Shown one piece after another: positions 35,201 through 46,680 of a stretch of 64,000 bases of DNA. Location of the stretch: NCBI RefSeq assembly GCF_041260155.1, contig NC_091938.1, forward strand, positions 14,375,719-14,439,718, written 5' to 3'. Source of the DNA: Ptychodera flava. Lineage: Eukaryota; Hemichordata; Enteropneusta; Ptychoderidae. Within the stretch, counting starts at the first letter, position 1. Every line of letters begins with the position of its first letter. The position numbers and the translations under genes were made by a program. The notes under the pieces are model-generated. The model did no database searches. It saw only the letters and a list, made by a program, of their open reading frames with translations, and was not told the origin of the DNA.

Positions 35201-35775
35201 ATGAGAAGCCTAGTTCCTAGTTCCTTATTCGATGGTTCCTAGTTCTTATTCTACTCAATCTGAGTATGGAACAGCAACGTGAAGTTGGTTCCTAGTTCCT
35301 TATTCAAAATAACACATTTCACCTAATTTTATTTAGGTCATTTTCACTTCAGTTTCGGATTCATTTTTAGTTTCTGTATCAGTTCCCGATAATACTTGTG
35401 TCTCATTTACCTGTTTTCAACCAAATTTCACTGCAGTTCCTGATTCAACTGATAATTAGAAGCCTAGTTCCTAGTTTCTGATTCAACTCAATCTAAATAA
35501 GAAGCTTCGACATCGAGATGGTTCATAGTTCCTAGTTCCTTATTCAAAATAGCACAATTGACCAATCCTGAGTGTATTTAGGCCATTTCATCTGCAGTTC
35601 CTGATTAATATTTAGTTTCTTATTCAGGTCCCGATTTAAAATAATGCTTTTGCCCAATTGTGTGATTTTCAACCAAATTTCACTGCAGTTCCCGAGTCAA
35701 CTGATGAAAAAGTAGTCTATTTCCTAGTTCCTGATTCGGTTCCTGATTCAAAATAACTCATTTGACCAATCTAAA
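32241..35775 (+). repeat. Left arm: tandem array of ~83-bp and ~250-bp units
   Basis: The outer part (32241-32780) repeats an ~83-bp unit built from 'ggttcctagttcctagttcc', 'ttattcgatggttcccagtt' and 'ggcccattctgaataaggaa'. The inner part repeats an ~250-bp unit adding 'ttgaccaattctaatcgtat' and 'cccagtttaccccttttcaa', about nine copies to 35000, then decaying inward. It generates spurious open frames such as the one at 33587-33790. Confidence 0.9.
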
Positions 35776-36089
35776 TGTGTTTCAGGCATGTTAGAATTTA
35801 CTGCACTTTAGAATTTTAAAGGTAGATCTCGCCACGTTTTCATACGATTTTGTCTATTGTGGTAAACATAGCAGTGACGCTCTTGCTGCTGTGGTTATAC
35901 AGAAAACAAATATATTTACACATAATGGGACCTCTTTGGAACATTTTTCTCATGCATGTAGTGGCGTATTTTCAGAAAAAAGCGAAGAAGTAATCACTTT
36001 CTCACTTTGAACCACTCGGCATTTACGGAAATAGCCGAGCACGCCTCGTTGTGATTGTCGTTGCCATGGTGTCATGGATACAATTTACA

Positions 36090-36558
36090 TATCCGAAAAG
36101 TATAGAAAATGTATTTGTTTTCCAAAATGTCTCTGTGTGTGTTTGTTTTGGTCAAAAATACGCGAAAGTATAGAGGGAATGGGCCGTTTGTGATCTGTAA
36201 ACAGCAATCAACAGTAGAGTGTCTTAAGAAAAAAGTGTTTCAGAATTTTTCAATTCCGTTTGAATTTTTTACAATAGGATGTGAAAGTGACAACTCCGGT
36301 GACTTATTGAAAAACTCCAGGTTTGTCACTTTCACACCCTACTGTGCACAAAAACTAAAACAAATTTAAAAATTCTGAGACACTTTTTTCCGAAGATACT
36401 CTACTGTTCATTGCTGTTTACAGATCACCAAGCAGACCACTCCCTCTATACTTATAATTTTTAAAGTAAAAACATAAAAAATGTGTATTTTTGACCAAAA
36501 CAAGAAAAAATCCACATATTTTGGAAAATAAATACATTTTCTATAATTTTCAGATATA
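36090..36558. repeat. Imperfect snapback palindrome (about 470 bp)
   Basis: The left half runs 'tatagaaaatgtatttg', 'ggtcaaaaatacgcg', 'gatctgtaaacagcaat', 'gtttcagaattttt'. The right half is the complement in reverse order ('aaaaattctgagac', 'attgctgtttacagatc', 'tatttttgacc', 'atacattttctat'). The centre near 36323 has the stem 'gtgaaagtgaca'/'tgtcactttcac'. Diverged MITE-like element. Confidence 0.7.
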
Positions 36559-38121
36559 GAGTTTAAAGAAAACATATACTTTATTGGGTCAAAAACATCA
36601 TCTTCAATGAGAAATACTGAGAAATACAGGATTCAAGAATGGTGCATGTCATCCTTTAGAAAAGATTAATTTACTTTGTAACATACTCTATCTAAGAATG
36701 ACACCCAATAAAATTGAATTTTAAACATACCCTTAATTTTAACAGGCTAGACACTAAGTGTATCGGACGGACGAGTCCATCAAAAAACAGCTTAAAACGA
36801 TCGGCAATACATCTGCCTGTTACCTGTTAAATGATCAACAACACAACTGTGTGTCCTTGAAAATAGTAGTATCATTAATATGTAAAAATAAAATGAAAAA
36901 ATACATTAAAAAAGGGTTGGTTTTAAACAAATGTTATGTTCTAGCACAATGTCATTTGTTTATTTTTTCTAAATGTAGAAAATGCATTGGTTTTGCCCAG
37001 ACAATTACTGGATTGTGAGAAAAAAATTATCATAGTCACATTGCGCGTTGCCAGCCAGCAGTATGCTACATGCGTTACCATTACAACATCGGTAAACTAA
37101 CTTGACGGTCCTGTGAACTCTGTCGATCAAAATCACATCTCTTGGATGCTTTTCTCTCACAATTTCAGTAAAGTTGAAATACGGTATACACAAACTAAAT
37201 TACTGTTTAAATCAAGTATACCTTTTGATCGACCTTTCTTTGGGAAAAAATATTCCAGGAGATGATTGATACTATCTGTTCAAACAATTAGTTTACCCCC
37301 CCCCCCCCCCCCCCGCAATTGTGCCTGGACAGTGGCTGAGGTTGAGACTTGTTTTACAGTTTATTCAACAATCCTTGATGTTTACACTTGTTTGTGTTAT
37401 AGAAAGATTACGTTATTTAAAAGTTAAAGTTATATATTAAAGTTACCTAAACTAAATGTAATGGCTGTATGATTCCTTTGTATATGTAAACCCTTGATTT
37501 CCAAATGTCTTTATTGACATGATAATACTTGACGATGACAGTTAAACATCTTCTGAAGTTCTGCCATTTGACTTGTCAGTGCAATCTGCCTATGTCGCAA
37601 TCACACGAGAGAACAACAATATTTATTAATCCGTGGCATTTTCAGGCCAATCGAATTTGAATGTCAAAATCGAAGAAGGAATTCTGAAATATCGTCATAT
37701 TTCTTTCCGTGAATGTCGTTTTTAGAGTTGGCATTTCCAACATCGGATTTTACATGTAACGCCGTGCATTACGCGGCCAGCTTATATTTGATGATGATAT
37801 TAGAGAGCGAAACGCGTATTAGCTCGAAATCCGGCACATATGCAATGTTCGCACGAAACAAGTGAGAAGATGTAAAGACCATCGTTTGGCAATATGCTAG
37901 GAATAAATTGAATATCGAAATTTGGTGTAGAACAGGAAGTTAATTCATTTGTCAATGTTTCATTTGTAAAGGCGGAGCCTCCTTTTAAAAGGGCGCGAAG
38001 CCGTGGTTGCGTTCACTGTGTAAGTGGACACCAAATAGGCAACACGCGGGCACACGCTCCAGAAAATGCCACTTTTAGATTTTTTCCGGCCGCCAACAGG
38101 GCAGAAAACTACCAAGCAGTT
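36559..38121. other. Core of the giant element: no gene seen
   Basis: AT-rich sequence with a 19-base poly-C tract (37296-37314) and several chance ORFs without recognisable homology. Confidence 0.45.
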
Positions 38122-38510
38122 AGCTGCAATAATTGTAGCCCTTGGTTGGTGGGGATTGGGCTTCTGTCGTGCGGCTCGCGCCTTGCCCCAACCAGGGCTA
38201 CAATTTCTCCCAATACCTGCTCGTGTAAAAGCTGCAGTGCGGATCTACACTGCATGGTCCAGGCACACACGGGGCCGCATTATCAGAGAATCTCCCCTTA
38301 CCGTGTGCAAATTTCACCATAATCCTGCTCCCAGATAATGTTAGAGCCCTTGTAACTCCTATCGATGGTCAACTTTACTCCTTGCGGCTGAAAAATGACA
38401 GTTTAATGACTCAGGCGCGAAGTCAATTCGAACCTGACCGCCGTCGTTGAACTCTGTACCCAGCCGACTTGTACCATCACATTTTAGGGGTGGCCGACAG
38501 GTGTGAGGGA
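38122..38510. repeat. Left arm of inner inverted repeat
   Basis: Begins 'agctgcaataattgtagccc' and ends 'gacaggtgtgaggga'. It is a near-exact complement of 41154-42269, except that it lacks an internal segment of about 750 bp present there. Confidence 0.85.
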
Positions 38511-39044
38511 CTAATGAAAACGGTGGCACTAGCAGTAGCGCGCTAGTGGCAGTAGTTGTTATTTTAACGTTATCTTTTCGAAGGATTGTAAAAAGGTCAT
38601 AGGACCGTTTGCTCCTTTTCAATTACTGCAAGAATACAACTATCGCTGAAAGCAAAGAGAGACCAGTGACCATTGAAGAACTTGCCATCTTTATTTCTGA
38701 AGAAGTGAAAGAGATATTCACGCCATGCAAAGTCTGTCGTCTGGTCTTTGTCATTTTATACAGATGCTCTGACAACAAGAGGACACCGCAATATAATTAT
38801 AAGATATCCAATCGATATTTACGGCTACTATACTATACGATATAGATCTCTAAGGCTATAAAATCTTCGATATATATCGGATATTTACCCGCCTAATTAA
38901 CAAACTCTAGTATCATCTAGTAGCGAAGTTCGAACCAGACTAGCGCTTGGCCAGAGCTGTAAAGTGGTGAAATGTCTGACATATATTCGCGACTCTTTTT
39001 AATCTTGAAGCTTATAGTTGTACAATTTCCGACTGTTTCAAATG

Positions 39045-39500
39045 TGCTGAAATAGTTCCGATTCATAAGGGAGGCTCTAAGAGTGATGTCAACAACTATA
39101 GGCCTATCTCCCTCCTACCAGTTCTTCTACCTAAAATACTAGAAAAACATGTTTATATTAGTTTTTACAGTTTTATGCATTTAATCTTTTTGTCACAACT
39201 CACAATCATCAGACAACGTTAACATCACTCTTGTCACATTGCTTTAGTCAAGTTAACTGACCAGGGTCTATACTTTTACAGAATATGGATGAAGATTTAC
39301 GTGAAGATTTTTTCATCGTTGATCATAACATTTTGCTGAGCGAACTTCTGTGTACAGGTTTTCTGACTTGTCACTGAAGTGGTTTCGATCATACCTTACA
39401 GGAAGAAGTCAATGTTAGTTTTAGGTGTACACGCTCATGTTTTGTCGATTGGTGTGGTGTATCTCAGGAGTCCATTTTGGTCCACTTCTGTTTTTGATCA
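39045..39500 (+). pseudogene. Decayed non-LTR retrotransposon reverse transcriptase
   Basis: Reads KGGSKSDVNNYRPISLLP from 39067. Later, in shifted frames, come IVDHNILLSELL (near 39318), DLSLKWFRSYLTGRSQ (near 39366) and a GVSQxS-(shift)-GPLLFLI trace (near 39455-39500). These are successive RT blocks of CR1/L2/Jockey-like LINEs, with deletions, stops and frameshifts. No endonuclease domain is seen. It sits in the loop of the inner inverted repeat. Confidence 0.8.
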
Positions 39501-39593
39501 TGTTATGTATGTCATTTTACCCCACACTCATCATGACATGACTGTAATTAGTCTGGAACATTCTCAACTTTGTGTAAAAATGGGAAGCTTAGA

Positions 39594-39657
39594 TACTACT
39601 ACTACTGTGATACTACTACTACTACTACTACTACTACTCTACTACTACTACTACTAC

Positions 39658-39688
<31 letters not shown>

Positions 39689-39690
39689 GG
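39594..39690. repeat. (TAC)n/(CTA)n then (AAT)n microsatellite
   Basis: Trinucleotide runs that may represent the tail region of the LINE relic just upstream. Confidence 0.9.
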
Positions 39691-39975
39691 GACAAGTCTT
39701 CGTTGCGGTTGCTTCAAATCTTATTAGATTTATTCAAAAATGTTGAGCTCAATATCAAAGCAGGTATGTAAAACATGCTGATTACAAGGAATTGTTACAA
39801 AGAGAAAGGTGTATCCATGAAAAAGCACAGACGTGAAAATGATGTAAAGAAATCCTCATACAACCCGGCTACTACGTCATAAAGATGTATGTTGACAGAC
39901 AAGAAAATGCCGAAATTTTAAACTGATAAACACTGCATTATTGAAGTAGTCATGAACAAACGGATGGAGGAATTC

Positions 39976-40126
39976 CATCTGATTAAAATCAAAGGTAGAG
40001 TACGGCGACGTCTTCTTATGCGTACGCGGTACTCTCTCGCTGTCGCCTCTCACAACGCGACAGCGAGAGAATACCGCGTACGCATAAGAAGACGTCGCTG
40101 TACTCTACATCTGATTTTAATCAGAT
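39976..40126. repeat. Near-perfect ~150-bp hairpin
   Basis: Arms contain 'catctgattaaaatca', 'gcgacgtcttcttatgcgta' and 'ctctcgctgtcgc', and their complements; the loop 'ctctcacaac' is near 40050. One strand could fold into an almost continuous stem of about 70 bp. Confidence 0.85.
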
Positions 40127-40389
40127 TGGAGGAAGTCGTTCCTATATTGACCCTATTTCCATACTGAATTCATCATGCACACTGTAAAGTTCACTATGGT
40201 TCGAAGCGAGACTACATAAATGTCCTGTGAGAAAATTAACCTGGAATGTAATCCGCGTTTGTGTAATGAGTTTATTAAGATAAAAAATGTTACGACCGTA
40301 CAAAAACAGTAAAATACCTACGTGTAGTATACAAATAGCAATTTAGTATTTGGCAAAGTATAAGTATAGTTAAAGTATAAATAAATATC

Positions 40390-40530
40390 GGCAATTTCAC
40401 AGACCCGGCGTGCCGTGGCACAAGGCTAGTCATTGTAGTATCATCTAGAGTCCGGAAATCGCCGATAAATATTCGGTAAGTATAGGCGATTTCACAGACG
40501 CAGCGTGCTGAGGCACAAGGCAAGTCATTC
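40390..40530. repeat. Direct duplication of a ~45-bp sequence
   Basis: 'gcaatttcacagacccggcg .. gtcatt' (40390-40434) recurs as 'gcgatttcacagacgcagcg .. gtcatt' (40486-40530); a third partial copy starts near 40547. Confidence 0.7.
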
Positions 40531-41153
40531 TCGTCCAGTGTCGATCGGCGATTTCACAGTAATCCCGAAATCGTCGATATGTCAAACTTTGATACTAGAT
40601 GGTAAATATCCGATTAAAAAAATTGTGCAAAGTCACGCCGTCATGGACAAGAATGCCGTTTTGGCACCCCACTTCACACATTGTGACCTTTTTAGTCGAA
40701 CAGATTTTGCTTGGAACACTCTTTCCACATTGAACAACAGCGGCATCTTGTTCATGTAGTTGTACCATGAAGGTGGATGGTTGAACTTAGTTGTGAAAGT
40801 TGAACTAGTTATGGAGTTTAACTTAGGCACGCTCTGAACAATGTGCATGGGCACTAAGCTCTCACTGCTTTAAATGACCCGTTCCCGTGTAGGATTTATT
40901 GAACTAGTACGTAACTTTAATATTTGAGAAAGTTGGGAAGATACAGCAGAGGATTTATTGAACTAATTAAAATGCGTAGTTGAACTTTGGCAAAAGTATC
41001 TCTCTTTATTCACTAAGAGTTACATATTGTCATGAAAATTACCCATCCTTTCACTCCCATAAGCTAGTCCTACGAGTATGGCAAGAGTGTCCGGCTTTGG
41101 CTCCGGAGGCAGTGTAGGGCTCGTAGGGCTACCCGTAAGCATGCTCATTCAGC

Positions 41154-42269
41154 TCCCTCACACCTGTCGGCCACCCCTAAAATGTAATGGTACAAGTCGG
41201 CTGGGTACAGAGTTCAACGACGGCGGTCAGGTTCGAATTGACTTCGCGCCTGAGTCATTAAACTGTCATTTTTCAGCCGCAAGGAGTAAAGTTGACCATC
41301 GATAGGAGTTACAAGGGCTCTAACATTATCTGGGAGCAGGATTATGGTGAAATTTGCACACGGTAAGGGGAGATTCTCTGATAATGCGGCCCCGTGTGTG
41401 CCTGGACCATGCAGTGTAGATCCGCACTGCAGCTTTTACACGATATAAATCACTTTTTATTTCATAATCAATAAAAAGAAGATACACAATAAAACCCAGG
41501 TCCTCAGCCGAATATGAGAAAGGCAAAATGTTCCTCGAACTGGCAAGAGGCAGGGCAAACAAAACAATACAATAACAATGAAGAACATGACGTAAACATC
41601 TTGCCAAAAAAAACAAGCAATAAAAAATTTGACAAGAAAAAACTGCAATAAAACATTTGACAAGGAAAAACCTGCGCAAAACATAAGCAAATCTGTGTAA
41701 TACAGATGAACATATAGATTGGTTGGTAAATGTACATATACAATGCTATTTAGTAGTTGCACTTTTGGAAGAAGACAATATTGAAGCCTCACACCATGAT
41801 GGTTCATCTTTGGCATGAAATAGGCAATAGCTTGAGATAAGGCATAGTTTACTGATATCACGTATCACTGTTTTATGCTGTTTACTTAATTTCAGTGCCT
41901 TAAGAAGTTGTAGAAGTCTGAGTTTATTGTCTGTCGTTATTTGTCCTCTCGACCCGACTTCAAAACAAATGAGTTCAGTCGAATAACCTTGAGCTTGTAA
42001 AGAGTTAACAAGATGGGAATATTTCATGCATTTGTCATTATGACGTCTCTCGATATTAAATTCAAATGGTACTGTCAGTTCAAAAATGATCATTCTTTTT
42101 ACATTACTGAAAAGAATAACCAGATCAGGACGGTCAGGTGTACGTAAAACATTGTGGGGATGGTACCTTTTGTATGACCTGGTAAATCCTTGCCCCTGGT
42201 TGGGGCAAGGCGCGAGCCGCACGACAGAAGCCCAATCCCCACCAACCAAGGGCTACAATTATTGCAGCT
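41154..42269. repeat. Right arm of inner inverted repeat, with a ~750-bp extra segment
   Basis: 'tccctcacacctgtcggcca' at 41154 to 'attgcagct' at 42269 mirrors 38122-38510. The extra segment spans about 41443-42194 and holds the PD-(D/E)XK-like ORF. In the left arm it is replaced by about 13 bases, so the left arm looks like the deleted version. Confidence 0.8.
41746..42180 (-). pseudogene. PD-(D/E)XK-like C-terminal fragment of a mobile-element protein
   Basis: The open frame includes RPDLVILFSNVKRMIIFELT, VPFEFNIERRHNDKCMKYSH and CFEVGSRGQIT. It then ends in a Cys- and Trp-containing tail (YCLFHAKDEPSW). The P-D ... E-L-T pattern followed by E-V-G-x-R-G is that of a restriction-endonuclease-like domain seen in many invertebrate repeat-encoded proteins, often with reverse transcriptases. 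The upstream part of the frame (to 42249) runs into the inverted-repeat sequence and is probably not original. Only the C-terminal piece is present, so it is a fragment. The assignment is by eye. Confidence 0.55.
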
Positions 42270-44100
42270 ACCAAGCAGTCAGCGCGAAGCTGCTGCCGAT
42301 CAAACTCTGTGGTTACATTCAAATTCTAACGCAACTGGAAGACGATATTTTTAGGAAATTCGAGCGTTGGTGTTGGGAATCAATGACCGCTGGCGATTTG
42401 AACCGACCGTCAATCAAGCGCTAACCTCGTATAAACTCTGTTTGCAGGATAAGCAAAAGAAGCCAAAAGGTTGAGATCAATTTGCGTAATTAATGGTATA
42501 GAAATCAAACATCATACTGGCCAAGTGTTTGACTGGGAGGAGAACTCCACTAATGCGAGAACCTGGAATTGAAAATTGCGGCTTTAATGTTGACTTTGAC
42601 CTAGCGTCACAAGTCGGACGACTATGCCAAACAAAATAAGTTTTACAGTAAATGAAAGTTTCAGTCAGGCATTTAATTACAAACGAGTTACTCTGCTTTG
42701 TTTCCGAAACAGACGGCACATGGTCACCATACTCCCCCCCCCCCCCCCCATCCCAATAGAGCTGCTTATTGAGTTGCGTTTGCCAGAGTGGACAAAGTTT
42801 CAGGGTAACTACTTTTCGGCTAGATGCGTTCCTTGTTCAGAATAAAATAATTGATGGGGGTTGATAAAGACGTAATTAATTTGCAGTTCTCTACAGCTCG
42901 ATGTCTTTTCTTACTTTCTTTTTTCACTTTTTCCGGGATCAAGAAGTGCCTTTATGTAACTATCATCGACTGACAGCTGTTCTAGATCCATAGCTGTCCT
43001 TGTGCCAGACTTTCAGATCAGCCTCAGGCTGAGTTAACAGCGGCTCAGCATAGATACTAACTTTGCGGTTTTATCAGAAAGTATCACAAGGGCAGGAAGG
43101 AGCGCACTTTTTACATGTAGATACTAGCTATTGAGGAAACCGTCGACAGTATAGGCGCGGATGGATGTTTTGTCTAAAATGTATCAGTCTCAGTGAGACG
43201 GGATTATCACTAAAAATGTAACATTGTCGGGTCCGAACCAATATCGAAAATCGCATATCCGAAATAAGGAGCAGTGTATCAAATTGCAATATTCGATTTT
43301 GTTTCACGCATAAGACAGAACACGTCGCACAAGAGCAACTACTTCATGCGCAATATTGCTAGTCAACACTCGTAAATATCAATTTAAAGTCGATTCCACA
43401 CAAATGTTTTTTCTCTTTCCAAACTTGAAAAATGCCTGGCCGCAAAATGTATCCCGCGCCTCGCGCAATTTAAATTTGCGAATTCGTTCACAAAATCGCA
43501 GCGGTTTATGTAAAATTAGCTTGTAAACGTCATTTCCTTATGTCTGAAATCTGTGACAAAATGCAATTTAGACATAATTTATCATGTCGTTCTCTGATTT
43601 CAACATCGAAATATGGTTGGCCTAATAATGCCACGGATTTTTATTGGTCAACACACAGAAGATGATATGCATGTATCTACAGAGTGTGTTCACTTACCTA
43701 GAATCAGTGAACAATTCAAAAGGCTGAATGTAACTGAAAAGTAATTTCAAGAGGCTTTTGGAAAGACAAGAAGGGTGTACAGAAATGAAAACGTTACATC
43801 CCAAAAGGTTCTTGCTGATACTGTGATAGATTTTTTCTTCCACATTAGCTTGCCATTTTTTCCATAGTCATCTCAGGCAGATTCTCCCCTCTTATATCTG
43901 CTGGAATTTTTTTTAGAAAATCTTCCAGACCCCCCAAGGATATCAAATGGTTCACCCCTAACTGTGTGTTACTCAAAGAGAAATAAATATTTTATTTTAG
44001 AACACTTAACGTCATACTTGACGTACTTGATTTTATTCCTATTGACATTACTTGTGATCGACTTCTATCGGGACTTCCACAAATCATAGACTCTATTGTT
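42270..44100. other. Core of the giant element: no gene seen
   Basis: Contains a 16-base poly-C run (42734-42749) and CpG-containing unique-looking sequence. No ORF with recognisable similarity. Confidence 0.4.
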
Positions 44101-44129
44101 TTGAGTCTATGCCCAATAATGCATAGAAA

Positions 44130-44318
44130 GCATGCGCATGCGTTTACATCCGCCCTCAACGGCCCGGTAAGCTCTTACTCTAATTTTTATTGGTCGTAGC
44201 CCGAAAAAACAGACGATTTCACCAATCAGAGATGCTGACATAGAAACCGGTAACGTTAAAAAGCTCTGTGACGTCATCAGCTCTTTAGTATTGAGATATT
44301 GACGATGGAACGGTGAGT
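44130..44318 (+). promoter_or_regulatory. Promoter-like block with a possible first exon
   Basis: In order: an NRF1-like TGCGCATGCG (44133-44142), an inverted CCAAT box (ATTGG, 44189-44193), a CCAAT box (44222-44226) and a full CRE palindrome TGACGTCA (44269-44276). Then ATG GAA CG at 44305-44312 is followed at once by GTGAGT, a good donor. The cluster looks like a TATA-less promoter driving a short first coding exon. No matching downstream exon was found on this strand, so the call is tentative. Confidence 0.4.
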
Positions 44319-45182
44319 TTGACAAGTTTCTTCGATTCTGTAGATACTTCTATAAAAATATTCATTTGTCAAACCCCTTATTTCAAACAATAGAAATTTA
44401 CAGAACTTTTTAATGGTGTTCGATGTGTGCACCAAATCGTCTTATTCACTGATTGACATTAATTACAGAATGGAGCCATTTTAGCTGTACACATGGTGGC
44501 CTACGGCGTCATGCAGAAGTTAATGCATGCAATCTCTAGATCAATTTCGTCCAGTGTTTTCTTTACCCGCTTGCCAAATCGCATTTGCGAGAAAACAGTC
44601 ACGTTTTGAGAGAAAATTTTGTCACAAATTAGCCCAACTGGCGAATCCAAATTCGGGCTCAAGTGAAACGACCGTTACTGTCCGTATATAGTCATGTGCT
44701 TTCAATCATGTAATTGTTGAATTATTAGTGAATGAGAAAAGAATGGTCTTGTGCGGTATTTAAACATAAATTACATAAATGTAGCAAGTCGTGGGCAACT
44801 TGTGCGATTCGCTACATACACGATTTCTGCCATGCGAACACATCAGTCTCTCAAGATAAAACGGAACTCAGTCAGTGTTGGAAAGCAAGGAGAAATTTCT
44901 ACCAAGAGTACTCAAAAACTCCAGGTCCTTCGTGAAAATTGCCGGTCCTTCACTCAGTCGGTCTACAAGTTTATGCAAGTTTAAATCTCAGTTCAAAACT
45001 AGTGTTTTGACGATAGTACTGAACAGTTGGGCTGTCTTTTGATTTTATGAACAGAATAGACAGCTATTAACTGTTTGTTAACTTATATTATAATTATAAG
45101 ACCAAAACATCCATCATCATTTTCAGTTCACATTTGGTATACCAATGTGAGCTTATTGCATGTCAGCGTTCGTCATCTGTAT

Positions 45183-46680
45183 TGTATGTATGTATGTATG
45201 TATGTATGTATGTATGTATGTATGTATGTATGTATGTATGAACGTCCATCCACTGCATAAACTTGAGAACCGCTGTGCAGTTCAGCTTGATATTTGGTGT
45301 GTAGATGTATCCAGGGCTGTAAATGGGATTTTATTCAAATGAAGTTGACATTCCAAAAATTATGCAAATGAGCTTAGAAAATGTGGTAATGTTCAAAAAT
45401 TAATAACTCAAGAACTGCTGTTCGGATTGCTTTGAAATTAGTACACAAGTACCTTAGGTAAATCTCATACAGTATTATGGATTTTGTGAAGATATCTTGA
45501 ATTTCCCATTTTTACTAATTTTTTTGGTGATTTTCTTCATTTTTGGTTAAAAATCTATTTTTCTCTCTGAAACAGATGGCCCAATTACTTTGATTTTGGG
45601 GTGGATGTATGCAGGGTTGTTATCTTAGTATTTTTCACCAATTATAACAAAATTAGCAATATTACATTTTTAGTCCTTTGGACCATGGTCCAAAGGATTA
45701 ATGTGTGATCACTCTGTGTGTGCGGTATGCTGTATGCTGTATGCCGTGTGCCGTAGACACCCACCATTTGAAAACGCTTCAGTAACTTTTCCTGAAATTT
45801 GGCAGGATGATCACTTTTGCAAATCCCTCTAGCATGCTAATTGGATTTTTTGATTGAATCGTTGAAAGTGTCATTTTGGGTCAGTTTACTAAAATTCACT
45901 GTTCTCATTTGCATATTACTCAATGCACTGTGCACTGTTAACTTGACAACTGCTGAACCAAATGTGATGCTACTTGGTATGTAACATCGCCAGGGAAAGA
46001 TCTAGATCTGATAAGATAATGGTGGGCGTAGCTTGCATAATTAAGGGCAATTTGCATAATTAGTTTTATGGGCAATACATCAAGAATGCTTCAGTAACTT
46101 TTTCTGAAATTTGGTAAGATGATGACTGGTGCAAATCTCTAAAGCATGCTTTTGGAATTTTTGATTGAATCGTTGAAAGTGTCATTTTTGGGCATTTTAC
46201 TGAAATTCACTGTTCACATTCGCATATTGCACAATGCAATGTGCACTTATAACTTGACAACTGCTGAACCAAATGTGATGCTACTTGGTATGTAACATTG
46301 CCAGGGAAAGATCTAGATCTGATAAGATAATGGTGGGCATGGCTTGCATAATTAAGGGCAATTTGCATAATTCTTTTTGTTGGCAATACGTCAAGAATGT
46401 TTCATTAACTTTTTCTGAAATTTAGTAAGATGATGACTGGTGCAAATATCTCCAGCGTACTATTGAGAATTTTTGATTGAATTGTTGAACGTGTCATTTT
46501 TGGTCATTTTTCTAAAATTCACTCTTCACATTTGCAAATTGCACAATGCAATGTGCAATGTTAACTTGACAACCACTGAACCAAATGTGATGCTATTTGG
46601 TATATAAAATCTCCGGGGAAAGATCTAGATCTGATAAGATAATGGTGGGTGTGGCTTGCATAATTAAGGGTACTCATTAT
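45183..46680. repeat. (TATG)n, repeat core and three ~310-bp diverged tandem units
   Basis: The tetranucleotide run 45183-45240 is followed by sequence related to 1977-2100. Next comes a terminal-style palindrome TCCTTTGGACCATGGTCCAAAGGA (24 bases, 45672-45695), quoted here only as arms 'tcctttggacca' and its complement. Then about three units of roughly 310 bp follow ('cagtaactttttctgaaatt .. gatctagatctgataagata'). Pearl/HINE-like layout. Confidence 0.55.

Noticed and set aside
42134..42322. Minus-strand frame beginning MNVTTEFDRQ with a Trp/Ala-rich stretch
   Set aside because: It lies mostly in the inner inverted-repeat arm, the same sequence is read in the left arm in another context, and it lacks similarity to a known protein.
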